This document shows, one piece after another, positions 46,244 to 55,079 of a stretch of 64,000 nt of DNA. Each line of letters opens with the position of its first letter. Within the stretch, counting starts at the first letter, position 1. Source of the stretch: CANKHA01 sp035652315 (lineage in GTDB: Bacteria > Pseudomonadota > Alphaproteobacteria > Rhizobiales > Xanthobacteraceae); assembly GCA_035652315.1 (NCBI GenBank), contig DASREA010000031.1, forward strand, positions 5,965-69,964, read 5' to 3'. Below the pieces are notes generated by a model. That model ran no database searches, was not told where the DNA came from, and saw only the letters and a program-made list of their open reading frames with translations. Made by a program: the position numbers and the translations under genes.

Positions 46244-46966
46244 ATGTACGGCTTCCGTGCGCGCATTGGCTACACCGTCGCCGCCGTCACCACCGAAGTC
46301 TTCCCCGTTGATTTCTACAAGATCGTGCCCGACGGCGTGAGCTTGATGATGTTCATGCTGCCGCTCGGCGAGCGCAGCCCCGAGGACGTGAAGAAGTGCT
46401 ACGACATGAGCATCGAGGGCGCGAAGACACTGGCCGAATGTGGAGCCGATCTCGTGGTCCTCGGCGGATTGCCGATCAATCTGTCGCGCGGCGGCGAGAA
46501 TTTGAGCGAACTGATGCGCAGCCTGCAACGGCGGGTCGGCGTGCCGGTGAGCAGCAGCACAACCGCCCAGCAAAAAGCCTACAAGGCTTTGGGGTCGCGC
46601 AAGGTCGGCACCGTGCATCCCTTCGCGCCGGACCAGAACGCGCGGCATGACCGTCAGCTACGCGACTTTTTCGGGCTCGAGCCCTGTGGCGTTCATGCGG
46701 GAGGTTGGGACCTGAAAACGGTGGGCGCAATCCCCCCGGAATGCGCGCTGGAATGGGGCCGTGCGTTGAAGAAGGAACACCCGGAAATCGACACCATCAA
46801 TTTCGCACAGCCGCATTGGCGCGTTATCGATGCCATTGAAACGCTTGAAGATGAGCTGAAGGTCAACGTCATGACTTCGCTGCAGGCCATTGCATGGGAA
46901 GCCATGCGAATGGCCGGCATCGACGACCGGATCACCGGCTACGGCCGGCTGCTGCGGGAATTCTGA
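46244..46966 (+). CDS. Asp/Glu racemase-family homolog lacking both catalytic cysteines
   Basis: 240 residues, alignable with the divergent neighbour (shared VIDAIETLEDEL, MRMAGIDDRITGYGRLLR end). The positions of Cys78 and Cys190 are Gly75 (VVLGGLPINLSRGG) and a Gln (FAQPHWRVIDAIE), so the usual two-base racemase chemistry cannot occur. It may be an inactive partner, a regulator or an enzyme with a different mechanism. AGGGAG just before the ATG at 46244 sets the start. 85 nt from the neighbour's start. Confidence 0.75.
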   Translation: MYGFRARIGYTVAAVTTEVFPVDFYKIVPDGVSLMMFMLPLGERSPEDVKKCYDMSIEGAKTLAECGADLVVLGGLPINLSRGGENLSELMRSLQRRVGVPVSSSTTAQQKAYKALGSRKVGTVHPFAPDQNARHDRQLRDFFGLEPCGVHAGGWDLKTVGAIPPECALEWGRALKKEHPEIDTINFAQPHWRVIDAIETLEDELKVNVMTSLQAIAWEAMRMAGIDDRITGYGRLLREF

Positions 46967-46973
46967 GGGCGCG

Positions 46974-48017
46974 CTACTTCCCCTGCTTCAGATCGGCGGC
47001 GCGCTTGATGATCGCTGGTGGAGTTGCGTACGCCTCGCCGACCAGCTTTTGCATGTCTTCTCCGCTCATCGGATTGACTTCAAGTCGCACCTTCTCGGCA
47101 TCGGCGAGGAAGGCTGGATCTTTCATGGTCTCGTCGAAGGCGCGGCGGATGACCGCGACATTCTCCTTCGGCGTGCCTGGCGGCATGAAGAACGGCCGGC
47201 CCATCTCTTCTTGATAACCGAGGAATTTGAGTGCCTGCTTGGCCTCGGCGTCCTTCACGAGATTGATCAGCACTGGAACCTTCTCCAGACCGGCCTGCGG
47301 CGCCGCGCCGGTCTGTATCAATATCGTGACGTTGTTGTCCTGGAACCATTGCGGCGACGACGCCTTCACCGTCGAGTAGGACAGGCCGCAGACGCCTTCC
47401 ACCTCGCCGCGCTCCACGGCGAGCCGCATTTCACTGGTGCTGTAGCCCCCGATTACCTTGAATTTGGTACCGAGCAGCACGTTGAGCATCTTGGGCACGG
47501 TCGCCGAGTTGCCGGTGGCGCCCGTCGCGGAGACCAGAACCTCGCGCGTCTTGGCGTCGTCGATGGTCTTCACCGGACTGGTGTGCCAGGTCAGGCAGAT
47601 CTGCTGCTGCTTTCCGATGCTGCCGACCCATTGAATTTCGCGGGAGTCATACTTGGCTTTGCTGTTGCCGAACAGCGGTTCGACAACCAAGGCATTATAG
47701 CTCAACACGATGACGGTGCCGTCCTTGGGCGCGATATTGGCGCCCCAATTGGTGGCCGTCAGTCCGGACGCGCCCGGCATGTTTTCCGAAACCACATCGG
47801 GCTTTCCGGGAATGTGATCGGCGATGTGGCGCGCCAGCGCGCGGCCATAGACGTCGTAACCGCCTCCGGCATCCGAGCTGATGACCATGCGAATCTGCTT
47901 GCCCTGGTAGCTCGGCGCGTTCTGCGCGTTCGCCATGGCGGCACTCGCGGCGAAGAGGCCAATGACGATTCCAAAACGAAGCGCCGAGCGAATGCCGTTG
48001 CTTTGGCTCGCGATCAT
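46974..48017 (-). CDS. TctC/Bug-family periplasmic substrate-binding protein
   Basis: 347 residues with a signal peptide (FGIVIGLFAASAAMANA). Family features: GKQIRMVISSDAGGGYDVYG near the N-terminus, ENMPGASGLTATNWGANIAP and MPPGTPKENVAVIRRAFDET toward the end. Bug proteins bind carboxylates for tripartite tricarboxylate transporters or sensing; no TctA/TctB is present here. AGGGGG precedes the start. Convergent with the racemase homolog. Confidence 0.85.
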   Translation of the reverse strand: MIASQSNGIRSALRFGIVIGLFAASAAMANAQNAPSYQGKQIRMVISSDAGGGYDVYGRALARHIADHIPGKPDVVSENMPGASGLTATNWGANIAPKDGTVIVLSYNALVVEPLFGNSKAKYDSREIQWVGSIGKQQQICLTWHTSPVKTIDDAKTREVLVSATGATGNSATVPKMLNVLLGTKFKVIGGYSTSEMRLAVERGEVEGVCGLSYSTVKASSPQWFQDNNVTILIQTGAAPQAGLEKVPVLINLVKDAEAKQALKFLGYQEEMGRPFFMPPGTPKENVAVIRRAFDETMKDPAFLADAEKVRLEVNPMSGEDMQKLVGEAYATPPAIIKRAADLKQGK

Positions 48018-48110
48018 GTCAACGTCCCCCTGCTTCGCAGCACCTGTGATACGCGCCGCCGCGCAACCGTATGGTAGCAGAAATGCGGCTTTTGACGAGA
48101 CGCGCCTTGC

Positions 48111-49142
48111 TCAGGCGACGCCCAGTTTCTTCTGCAGGCTCGTGGAGGACGTGGTGTATTGGAAGGTAAGCCGCTTGCCGGGATAGACGTAGCGATAGGC
48201 GTGTTGCGCCATGAGCGCTGCCTCGTGAAAACCGGACAGAATCAGCTTCAGCTTACCCGGATAGGTATTGATATCGCCGATCGCGAAAACGCCGGGCACG
48301 CTGGTCTCGAACTTTTCGGTATCGACCGGAATACGCTCGTCTTCGGTGAGCGCGAGACCCCAATTTGCCACCGGCCCGAGCTTCATTGTGAGGCCAAAGA
48401 ATGGAAGCACCGCGTCGCAGGCGACGGAAAGGATCTCACCGTCGTTGCGCTTGACCTTGGCGGCCCTCACCTGCCCGCCCTCGCCTTCCAGGCCGGCGAC
48501 CTGGCCCAGCAGGAGGCTCATCTTGCCGGCCTCGACGAGAGCCCGCATCTTGTTGACGCTGTCGGGCGCGGCGCGGAACTCCTCGCGCCGGTGCAAAAGG
48601 GTGACGCGATCGGCCACCGGGACAAGGTTGAGCGTCCAATCCAGCGCACTGTCGCCACCACCGACAATGAGAATTTTGCGCCCGCGGAATTTTTCCATCT
48701 GCCTGACGGAATAGAAGACCGATTGCCCCTCATAAGCCTCGATGCCCGGAATTGGCGGCCGCTTCGGCTGAAACGATCCGCCGCCGGCGGCGATGACCAC
48801 GGCCTTGCACTCGAATTGCTTGCCGTTCTCGGTGCGAATGCGGAACAGCTTGTCGCCGGCGCGCTCCAGCGTCTGCACCATGTCGGAAAGATGAAAGGTG
48901 GCGCCGAAGGGTTTTATCTGCTGCATCAGCGCATCGACCAGGCCCTGACCGGTCACGAACGGCAAAGCGGGAATGTCGTAAATCGGCTTTTCCGGATAAA
49001 GCTCGGCGCATTGCCCGCCGGGCCGGTCGAGAATGTCGATGAGATGCGCCTTCATATCGAGCAGGCCGAGCTCGAACACGGCGAATAACCCGACCGGGCC
49101 CGCCCCGATGATGACGACGTCGGTTTTGATCGCTTCGCTCAT
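48111..49142 (-). CDS. Ferredoxin--NADP+ reductase (thioredoxin reductase-like type)
   Basis: 343 residues, FAD-NADPH flavoenzyme. FAD motif VVIIGAGPVGLFAVFELGLL at ~8-27, NADPH motif ILIVGGGDSALDWTLNLVPV at ~153, no CxxC redox pair, and the C-terminal GVFAIGDINTYPGKLKLIL and YRYVYPGKRLTFQYTTSSTS, as in the FNR class of Rhodopseudomonas and Bacillus YumC. It precedes a [2Fe-2S] ferredoxin gene 41 nt upstream on the same strand, its likely partner. Confidence 0.92.
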   Translation of the reverse strand: MSEAIKTDVVIIGAGPVGLFAVFELGLLDMKAHLIDILDRPGGQCAELYPEKPIYDIPALPFVTGQGLVDALMQQIKPFGATFHLSDMVQTLERAGDKLFRIRTENGKQFECKAVVIAAGGGSFQPKRPPIPGIEAYEGQSVFYSVRQMEKFRGRKILIVGGGDSALDWTLNLVPVADRVTLLHRREEFRAAPDSVNKMRALVEAGKMSLLLGQVAGLEGEGGQVRAAKVKRNDGEILSVACDAVLPFFGLTMKLGPVANWGLALTEDERIPVDTEKFETSVPGVFAIGDINTYPGKLKLILSGFHEAALMAQHAYRYVYPGKRLTFQYTTSSTSLQKKLGVA

Positions 49143-49183
49143 CTCGACCTGTCAACGCGCGCTTCGAACCGGACCGGCAATCC

Positions 49184-49504
49184 TCAGGCCTGCCGCTCCG
49201 GCGTCGTGACCACCAGACCGTCCAGCGCCTCGCTTACCTTGATTTGACAGGATAGACGCGAATTCGGCCGCACGTCGAAGGCAAAATCGAGCATATCCTC
49301 TTCCATCGGCGACGGCTCGCCGGTGATCTGACGCCAGGCCTCATCGACATAGACGTGACAGGTAGAGCAGGAACAGGCACCGCCGCATTCGGCCTCGATT
49401 CCGGGAATGCCGTTTTTGATCGCGGTCTCCATGACGGTGGAGCCGACCTCGCCTTCGGCGCTACGAGCGGTGCCGCTGGAGTCGATAAACGTTATTTTCG
49501 CCAT
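49184..49504 (-). CDS. [2Fe-2S] ferredoxin, ISC/adrenodoxin type
   Basis: 106 residues. Cluster ligands C-x5-C-x2-C in ECGGACSCSTCHVYV plus the fourth Cys in RLSCQIKVSE identify an adrenodoxin-like ferredoxin. It supplies electrons to oxygenases or Fe-S assembly; the next gene is a ferredoxin-NADP reductase. ATG at 49504 gives the normal length. A longer frame exists upstream but has no similarity. Confidence 0.92.
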   Translation of the reverse strand: MAKITFIDSSGTARSAEGEVGSTVMETAIKNGIPGIEAECGGACSCSTCHVYVDEAWRQITGEPSPMEEDMLDFAFDVRPNSRLSCQIKVSEALDGLVVTTPERQA

Positions 49505-49601
49505 AAGGGAATGCGTGGAATCGGAAGTTGGCCGGCCGGGCGGCCGGGCCTCGCGGTATTTCGCTGTATATAGCGTGTGGCGGCAAGAATGCGAGTGCGG
49601 G

Positions 49602-49991
49602 CTAATGCGCGCGCAGCAACTCGGCGATGACCAGCCGGGCCTCATCGACGGCTGCGCCGAGTCGATCGAGCGCTGCCGTCACCGCAGTTACGTCGCCGCC
49701 CACCGCCGTCAGCTCCACGGTCTCGGCCTCGCTGGCGACGCGCCAGGCGCCGATGCCCCGGGAGGAGCCTTTCAGCGTATGCGCGAAAGCCCCGACGGCG
49801 CAGGGCGCAGCGTGGCGCATGCGCGCAAGAAGCATCTCGGCCTGCCGGTCGAAAAGCTGGAGCACCTCGCGTTCGAGGCTTGCTTCGCCGAGCGTCATGC
49901 GCGTGAGATGCGTGAGATCGATGGCCTGATCGACTGGCGCCAAAGGTGGCGCGGCAACCCGCTCGGCCATAGCCGCCGAAAGCTCAACCAT
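49602..49991 (-). CDS. Hpt-domain phosphotransfer protein
   Basis: 129 residues. The Hpt motif AFAHTLKGSSRGIGAWRVA puts the phospho-accepting His at 71, within a four-helix pattern (LEREVLQLFDRQAEMLLARM; AALDRLGAAVDEARLVIAEL). GAGGAGG directly before ATG 49991 sets the start. It is divergent from the 1333-residue coiled-coil gene. No kinase or regulator partner is adjacent, so its pathway is unknown; it is not ChpT. Confidence 0.85.
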   Translation of the reverse strand: MVELSAAMAERVAAPPLAPVDQAIDLTHLTRMTLGEASLEREVLQLFDRQAEMLLARMRHAAPCAVGAFAHTLKGSSRGIGAWRVASEAETVELTAVGGDVTAVTAALDRLGAAVDEARLVIAELLRAH

Positions 49992-50396
49992 CGATGCCTC
50001 CTCGGAGCTCTGTGTCCCCTTTACCGATCCAGTTTGACCGCGGGACGGCGAAAACCGGGTAAATGGGTGGTCGGCATAACGGCCTTGGGCCCAGCAAAGC
50101 ATGGTCATAGTTAACGAACGCTTGCCATTTCCCGTTCTGAACCTCGGTCTCACGGCGGCTGCGGTTGTGAAGACCCTCTTCGGGCGGCTGCAGGCACCGC
50201 CCAAGGCCTGTTAAGGATAATTAACGGGGCCTTACCGGGCCGGTTTCTTTTGGTTCAACAAGCCGATAGGATAGCTAAGGGGACGGAAGCCGCACTTTCG
50301 AAGCCCACCTGCCCGAGGGAAAACGCGCTCGTGGCGCGGCCGGCCTGAGGTCGGCCGCCGCCGTGGTCCAGCGTAAGAAGCGAGGCGACAACCGAG
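49992..50396. other. Hpt / growth-pole gene divergent intergenic region
   Basis: 405 bases without a gene. It holds TTAAC at about 50107-50111 and a cluster of TTAA half-sites at 50211-50235, described separately. A GC-rich stretch covers 50280-50390 before the large gene. No ribosome site is strong for the ATG at 50397. Confidence 0.5.
50211..50235. promoter_or_regulatory. Cluster of CtrA half-sites
   Basis: Three half-sites in 25 bp: TTAA 50211-50214, six bases, TTAA 50221-50224, seven bases, TTAC 50232-50235. Only the second pair has the correct 7-base spacing, with one mismatch. About 162 bp upstream of the large gene. Confidence 0.45.
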
Positions 50397-53300
50397 ATGG
50401 CCACTACCAAGAAGATCCAGGATCCGACCGAAGCGGCGCTCGCCGCCATCGAGGACGCGCTTCGCATCCGCGACGACCAGCCCGCCCAAGCCGCCCAGCC
50501 ATCGGCGGCCGCCCCGGATCAGCCTCTTCTGACGGTCCGGGCTGACGAGGCCGACGGCGCAGAATCCGCCTCCCTCCACGCTCATCAGCGCGGCGAGATT
50601 AAACCGCATGGCCCCCGCCCCGCCGCCAACGACGACCGGCAGTCGATCGGTCAAATCCTACAGGCCGTGCAGCGGCGGCCGTCGCGCATGTCCTACGGCG
50701 TGGCGACGCTGTTCGCCGCGGCCTGGCTGATCGCAGGCGTTGGCCTGGCCTGGAATTACGAGCCCTCGCTCGAGGCGCTGTTCGCGCAAAGGATCGTGGC
50801 AATGCCTGCGCTTATCGGGCTCGCCGCGCTACTGATCGCCCCGGTCTTCTTTTTTTACGCGCTCGCCCACATGGTCTGGCGCTCGCAGGAACTACGCCTG
50901 ATCGCGCAGTCCATGGCCGAAGTCGCCGTGCGGCTTGCCGAGCCGGAGACGGTGGCGCGGGATTCCATCGTCTCGGTCGGACAAGCCATCCGCCGCGAGG
51001 TCACGGCGATGGGCGACGGCGTGGAACGGGCGCTGGCGCGCGCCGCCGAACTGGAATCCCTGGTGCATAACGAAGTAGCGGCGCTGGAACGCGCCTACAA
51101 CGACAACGAAGTGCGAATCCGCGGATTGCTCAATGATCTCGCCAATCAGCGCGATACGCTGGTGAGCCAGGCCGAGCAAGTGCGCAACGCCATCAGCAGC
51201 GTCCGGCTCGATCTCAGTCACGATGTCAACGCCGTCAGCGAACTTGTCGCCGAACGGGTCGGAGAAACCGCGCAGCGTATCACGCGCTCATTGGCCGACC
51301 GGGGCGAGCATATCACGCTGGCGCTCGGCCATGCCGGCGACAGCATGATCAGCGCCTTGACCGAACGGGGCAACGAGTTGCTCGAGCGTCTGGAGCAGAC
51401 CGGCGACCGGACTAACCGCGCGATCATGGACGCCACCGAGCGGCTGACCACCAGTCTCGATTTCAAGACCGATCACATCCACGAGGAATTTGCCGGTCTC
51501 GCCGCGAGCCTCACGCATATGGTGTCCTCGCAACTGACCGGCGTGGCGCAGGATTTCGAACGGGAATCCGCGTCCGTCGTCGACATGATGGCGGAACGCA
51601 CCGAGCAGATGAAGAACGCGATCCTCTACAATGCCGCCGAGGTGACGGAAACCTTCAACAGCCGCGTCGGTGAAATCAACGAAGCCCTGAAGGCGACCGG
51701 TGAGTCGATGGCGCTCGATCTGAGCCTGCGCGGCGGCGACGTGGTCGCCAACATGGAGCAGACCGGCGCGCGCATTACCGACGTCATCATCGCGCGTAGC
51801 AACAAGATGACCGAATCGTTCCGCGAGAACGCGGAAACCCTGGCGCACATGATCGACGCCAAGGGCGAAGCGGCAAAGCAGATGCTGTCGGCGCGCCTTC
51901 TAGCTTTCGAGGAGATGTTCACCCATGGCGGCGCCGAGCTCGGGGAAAAGATCTCCCGGGAGAGCACGACGCTGGGCAATTTGATCACCCGGCATCTTTC
52001 CGAGTTCGACCGCACCGTGAAGACCTACGGCGGCGAGCTGCTGGACCGCCTGGGCGCGCGCACCGAGGAAGTTGCCGATGCCATGCGCACTTATCTCGAC
52101 GGCTTCGACAACCGCGTGCAGGCCAGGACCAATCAGATTGCCGGCGCGCTGGATCAGCGGCTTATCGGCTTCCAGGAGGCGATCGACGACCGCACCAATA
52201 TGCTTAACGAGGCGCTCAACACGCGGGTCATGAACATCGCCACGACCCTCGCCGAAGGCGGCAAGGAGGTCGTGGCGGCGATGGACAAGCGCATCGCCGA
52301 CGTCACCGATACCGTCGCCAGCCGCGGCGCCGAATTGGCGGAAACGCTGAGCAACAAGATCGGCGAAATCGACAAGACGCTGGGCAGCCGCGCGCTCGAC
52401 GTCGCCAATAGCCTCGACAGCCGAATCAGCCGCATCGAAGAGCTGAACGCGGCGATCAAGACCCACGCCAGCGACACCGAAAATACGCTCACCACGCTCT
52501 CCGCCAATGTCGAGCGCACACTGCTCGGCGTCAGCAACGAGGTGACGCGGACCTTCACCGGCAAGGCGGAAGAGATCGCCGCCACGGTCAGCGCCCGCGC
52601 CGCTGAAATGACCAACGTCCTCGATCAGAGCAGCAGCGGGCTTCTCGCGGCACTCACCGAGAAGCGCGACCAATTTGCCCTCGAAGTCGGCCGCGCCACC
52701 GAACATGCGCTCTCGGAAATCGAGACCAAGGGCTTCACTTTCACCCGCGCCATGGTCGAGACCAGCGGCGAAATCTCCCGCCGCATCAACGAAGCGAGCG
52801 AAAGCGCGGCGCTGAACGTGGGACGGACCCTGCAGGAGCTGAAGGCCGCCACGCAATCAGCCGTGGAGGAATCCAAACAGACCGCGGCCGCCGCCGTTTC
52901 CGAGATGCTGGAAACTCACGGCATGCTGCGTAACGATACGATTTCGATGTTCGAACGCCTGCGCGAGGCGAACATCCTGCTGCAGGAGGTCTTGAGCGGC
53001 GCTCATGAAAACATGAACTCGCTGGAGACCACGATGGTGAGTCGCGTCACCGAGTTCGTTTCCACCATGAACGAATTGATGGAGCGCAGCGGCACCGCCG
53101 GAGCACGCACCGAGGAACATCTCGGCAAATTCCACGCCATGACGACGCGCCTTGCCGGCGAGTTGTCGCAGCTTGCCGCGCAATTCGACGCACATGGCCG
53201 CGGGCTCGCCGAGGCCGTCGAACTGATCGAGCACAGCAACCGCCGCACCGAGGAAAGCCTGGGCGAGCGGCGGGTCGCTCTTGATTCGCTGATTTCCACG

Positions 53301-54398
53301 CTCGACATCCGCAGCGACGACCTGGAGCAGCGGCTTACACGCTTCACCAGCATGCTCGACGAGTCGCTCGACATGGCGACAAGCCGCGCCCGTGAAATCG
53401 CCCGGCTGGTGACCGACGTCAGCCTGGGCGGCTCGCAAGCCATCGCCGAGCAGTTCGACCTCGTCCGCTCTACGGCCGAGGACGAGCGACGGCGCACTGC
53501 CGAGGCCATGCGCGGCATCTACGAAGACGCCCGCGAGGAAACCAATACGCTGTTCCGGCAGGCCACGGAGCGCTTCTCCGACATCATCCATGGCATGAAA
53601 GATATGGCCGCAGAGATGCACAGCGAGCTGGAAAGAACGCGCAATGAACTGCGCCGCGGCATTCTCGAACTGCCGCAGGAAACCGCGGAAAGCGCGGCGC
53701 AGATGCGCCGCGTGATCGTCGATCAGATCGAAGCGCTGGCCGAGCTGAACCGCATCGTTGCACGGCATGGACGCGGCCTCGACGCCGTCGAACCCACGCG
53801 CCGCGGCGGCCGCGAGGAGAATATGTTTTCGGTGGGCGGCGGTAGCCGGGCGGAGCTTCCGCCACCGAGCTTGCGCAGCGAGCCTGCTTCGCCGCCGCGC
53901 CGCTCCGAGACGCAGTCGTCCGGCTCGCTGTCCGGAAACGGCCGCCCCGCCGGCTGGCTTACGGATCTATTGCAACGCGCCTCGCGCGAAGACGAAGACA
54001 GCGAACCGGACTCCGGCCGCGCCACCGCAGAGACCGACGAGCGCACCGCGCGCCACAGCATCGAGTCGCTCGACTCACTCGCCGTCGACATCGCCCGCAT
54101 GATCGATCACGATGCCGCATCGGAGCTGTGGGATCGCTACAAGCGCGGTGAGCGCAATATCTTTACGCGGCGGCTCTATACGCTGCAGGGACAGAAGGCG
54201 TTCGACGAAATCCGCAAGAAGTACCGCGCTGACCGCGAGTTCAAGCAGACGGTCGATCGCTACATCGGCGAATTCGAGCGGCTGTTGGACGAAGTTTCGC
54301 GCGACGATCGCGGGCAGGTGGTCGCGCGCACCTATCTTACCTCGGAAACCGGCAAAGTTTATACGATGCTTGCCCACGCCGCGGGACGCTTCGAGTAA
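50397..54398 (+). CDS. Giant membrane-anchored coiled-coil protein, GPR-like (growth-pole ring)
   Basis: 1333 residues. A cytosolic N-terminal region (~1-98) is followed by two membrane segments (~100-119, YGVATLFAAAWLIAGVGLAW; ~136-160, MPALIGLAALLIAPVFFFYA), then ~1000 residues of amphipathic helix repeats of apolipoprotein A1/A4/E type (for example VANSLDSRISRIEELNAAIK; LGNLITRHLSEFDRTVKTYG), and a conserved globular C-terminus (~1225-1333, ELWDRYKRGERNIFTRRLYT). The layout matches Agrobacterium GPR (growth-pole ring protein, over 2000 residues, needed for polar growth), but shorter. Divergent from an Hpt gene. Assignment is by architecture and recall. Confidence 0.75.
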   Translation: MATTKKIQDPTEAALAAIEDALRIRDDQPAQAAQPSAAAPDQPLLTVRADEADGAESASLHAHQRGEIKPHGPRPAANDDRQSIGQILQAVQRRPSRMSYGVATLFAAAWLIAGVGLAWNYEPSLEALFAQRIVAMPALIGLAALLIAPVFFFYALAHMVWRSQELRLIAQSMAEVAVRLAEPETVARDSIVSVGQAIRREVTAMGDGVERALARAAELESLVHNEVAALERAYNDNEVRIRGLLNDLANQRDTLVSQAEQVRNAISSVRLDLSHDVNAVSELVAERVGETAQRITRSLADRGEHITLALGHAGDSMISALTERGNELLERLEQTGDRTNRAIMDATERLTTSLDFKTDHIHEEFAGLAASLTHMVSSQLTGVAQDFERESASVVDMMAERTEQMKNAILYNAAEVTETFNSRVGEINEALKATGESMALDLSLRGGDVVANMEQTGARITDVIIARSNKMTESFRENAETLAHMIDAKGEAAKQMLSARLLAFEEMFTHGGAELGEKISRESTTLGNLITRHLSEFDRTVKTYGGELLDRLGARTEEVADAMRTYLDGFDNRVQARTNQIAGALDQRLIGFQEAIDDRTNMLNEALNTRVMNIATTLAEGGKEVVAAMDKRIADVTDTVASRGAELAETLSNKIGEIDKTLGSRALDVANSLDSRISRIEELNAAIKTHASDTENTLTTLSANVERTLLGVSNEVTRTFTGKAEEIAATVSARAAEMTNVLDQSSSGLLAALTEKRDQFALEVGRATEHALSEIETKGFTFTRAMVETSGEISRRINEASESAALNVGRTLQELKAATQSAVEESKQTAAAAVSEMLETHGMLRNDTISMFERLREANILLQEVLSGAHENMNSLETTMVSRVTEFVSTMNELMERSGTAGARTEEHLGKFHAMTTRLAGELSQLAAQFDAHGRGLAEAVELIEHSNRRTEESLGERRVALDSLISTLDIRSDDLEQRLTRFTSMLDESLDMATSRAREIARLVTDVSLGGSQAIAEQFDLVRSTAEDERRRTAEAMRGIYEDAREETNTLFRQATERFSDIIHGMKDMAAEMHSELERTRNELRRGILELPQETAESAAQMRRVIVDQIEALAELNRIVARHGRGLDAVEPTRRGGREENMFSVGGGSRAELPPPSLRSEPASPPRRSETQSSGSLSGNGRPAGWLTDLLQRASREDEDSEPDSGRATAETDERTARHSIESLDSLAVDIARMIDHDAASELWDRYKRGERNIFTRRLYTLQGQKAFDEIRKKYRADREFKQTVDRYIGEFERLLDEVSRDDRGQVVARTYLTSETGKVYTMLAHAAGRFE

Positions 54399-54400
54399 TC

Positions 54401-54431
54401 GGCGGCGCATTGCCTGGGCGGCAATGCCGCC
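54401..54431. terminator. Hairpin between convergent genes
   Basis: Stem of 54401-54414 with 54420-54431 (12 bp, one bulged G) and a 5-base loop. No T-run on either side, so terminator function is uncertain. It sits between the GPR-like gene and the lipoprotein gene. Confidence 0.4.
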
Positions 54432-55043
54432 TCAGATGACTTTCGTCGTCCACAGCACGATGTCCGTCGCAACCTTGGCGAAGGCGGCATCGAGGGCGGC
54501 GACCGCGGCAGCGCCTTGCGTCGCGGCGGCGGGAACGCTGGCGCGAAAAATGCGGGCGGCGGCGATATGTCCGTTGCTGTCGGACACGATCTTCACCGAG
54601 ATTTCCACTTCGGCGACCGGGCCGGCGGCGGCGATTTGAAAGCTTCGGATATCCATCAGCAGGTCGTAGTCGGCGGCAATATGATCGCCGGGACGGCCGA
54701 CGGCGCGCAACAGGTTGGCATTTTCGAAAGCCTGCACCATGCGTGCCTGAACAACCTTGGGCAACCGGTCGCTCCACTGCGCGTCGCTCATGGCCGCGAC
54801 TTGCCCGGCAGCCGGGCGCACAACGATCTTGTCGCTGTCGAAGGGGCTCAGCGCGGTGGCTTCGGCCACGAGCAATTGCCCGCGCGTCGTTCCCGCCCGC
54901 GCAACCTTTTGCGGCGTGGTCAGGTCATAGGTCGGCGGCGGCTTCGAGGCGCCTAGTCCCGCGCAGCCGGCGAGCGACAAGGACGCAACAGCCATCAATA
55001 CAAAACGCCTGCCCGGCAGGGATTTACGCCCCGGCACTTGCAC
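54432..55043 (-). CDS. ABC-type transport auxiliary lipoprotein (PqiC-like)
   Basis: 203 residues with a lipoprotein signal and lipobox LAGC (SLSLAGCAGLG). The mature part resembles ABC-transport auxiliary lipoproteins: PPPTYDLTTPQKV, QLLVAEATALSPFDSDKIVV, YDLLMDIRSFQIAAAGPVAE. Such proteins pair with MCE/MlaD systems at the outer membrane. The likely start is GTG 55043 with AAGGGGG upstream. Downstream of mlaE-mlaF-mlaD on the same strand. Confidence 0.82.
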   Translation of the reverse strand: MQVPGRKSLPGRRFVLMAVASLSLAGCAGLGASKPPPTYDLTTPQKVARAGTTRGQLLVAEATALSPFDSDKIVVRPAAGQVAAMSDAQWSDRLPKVVQARMVQAFENANLLRAVGRPGDHIAADYDLLMDIRSFQIAAAGPVAEVEISVKIVSDSNGHIAAARIFRASVPAAATQGAAAVAALDAAFAKVATDIVLWTTKVI

Positions 55044-55079
55044 ACAGCCCCCTTAGGCCAGCCCAGCAACATCCGCCCT

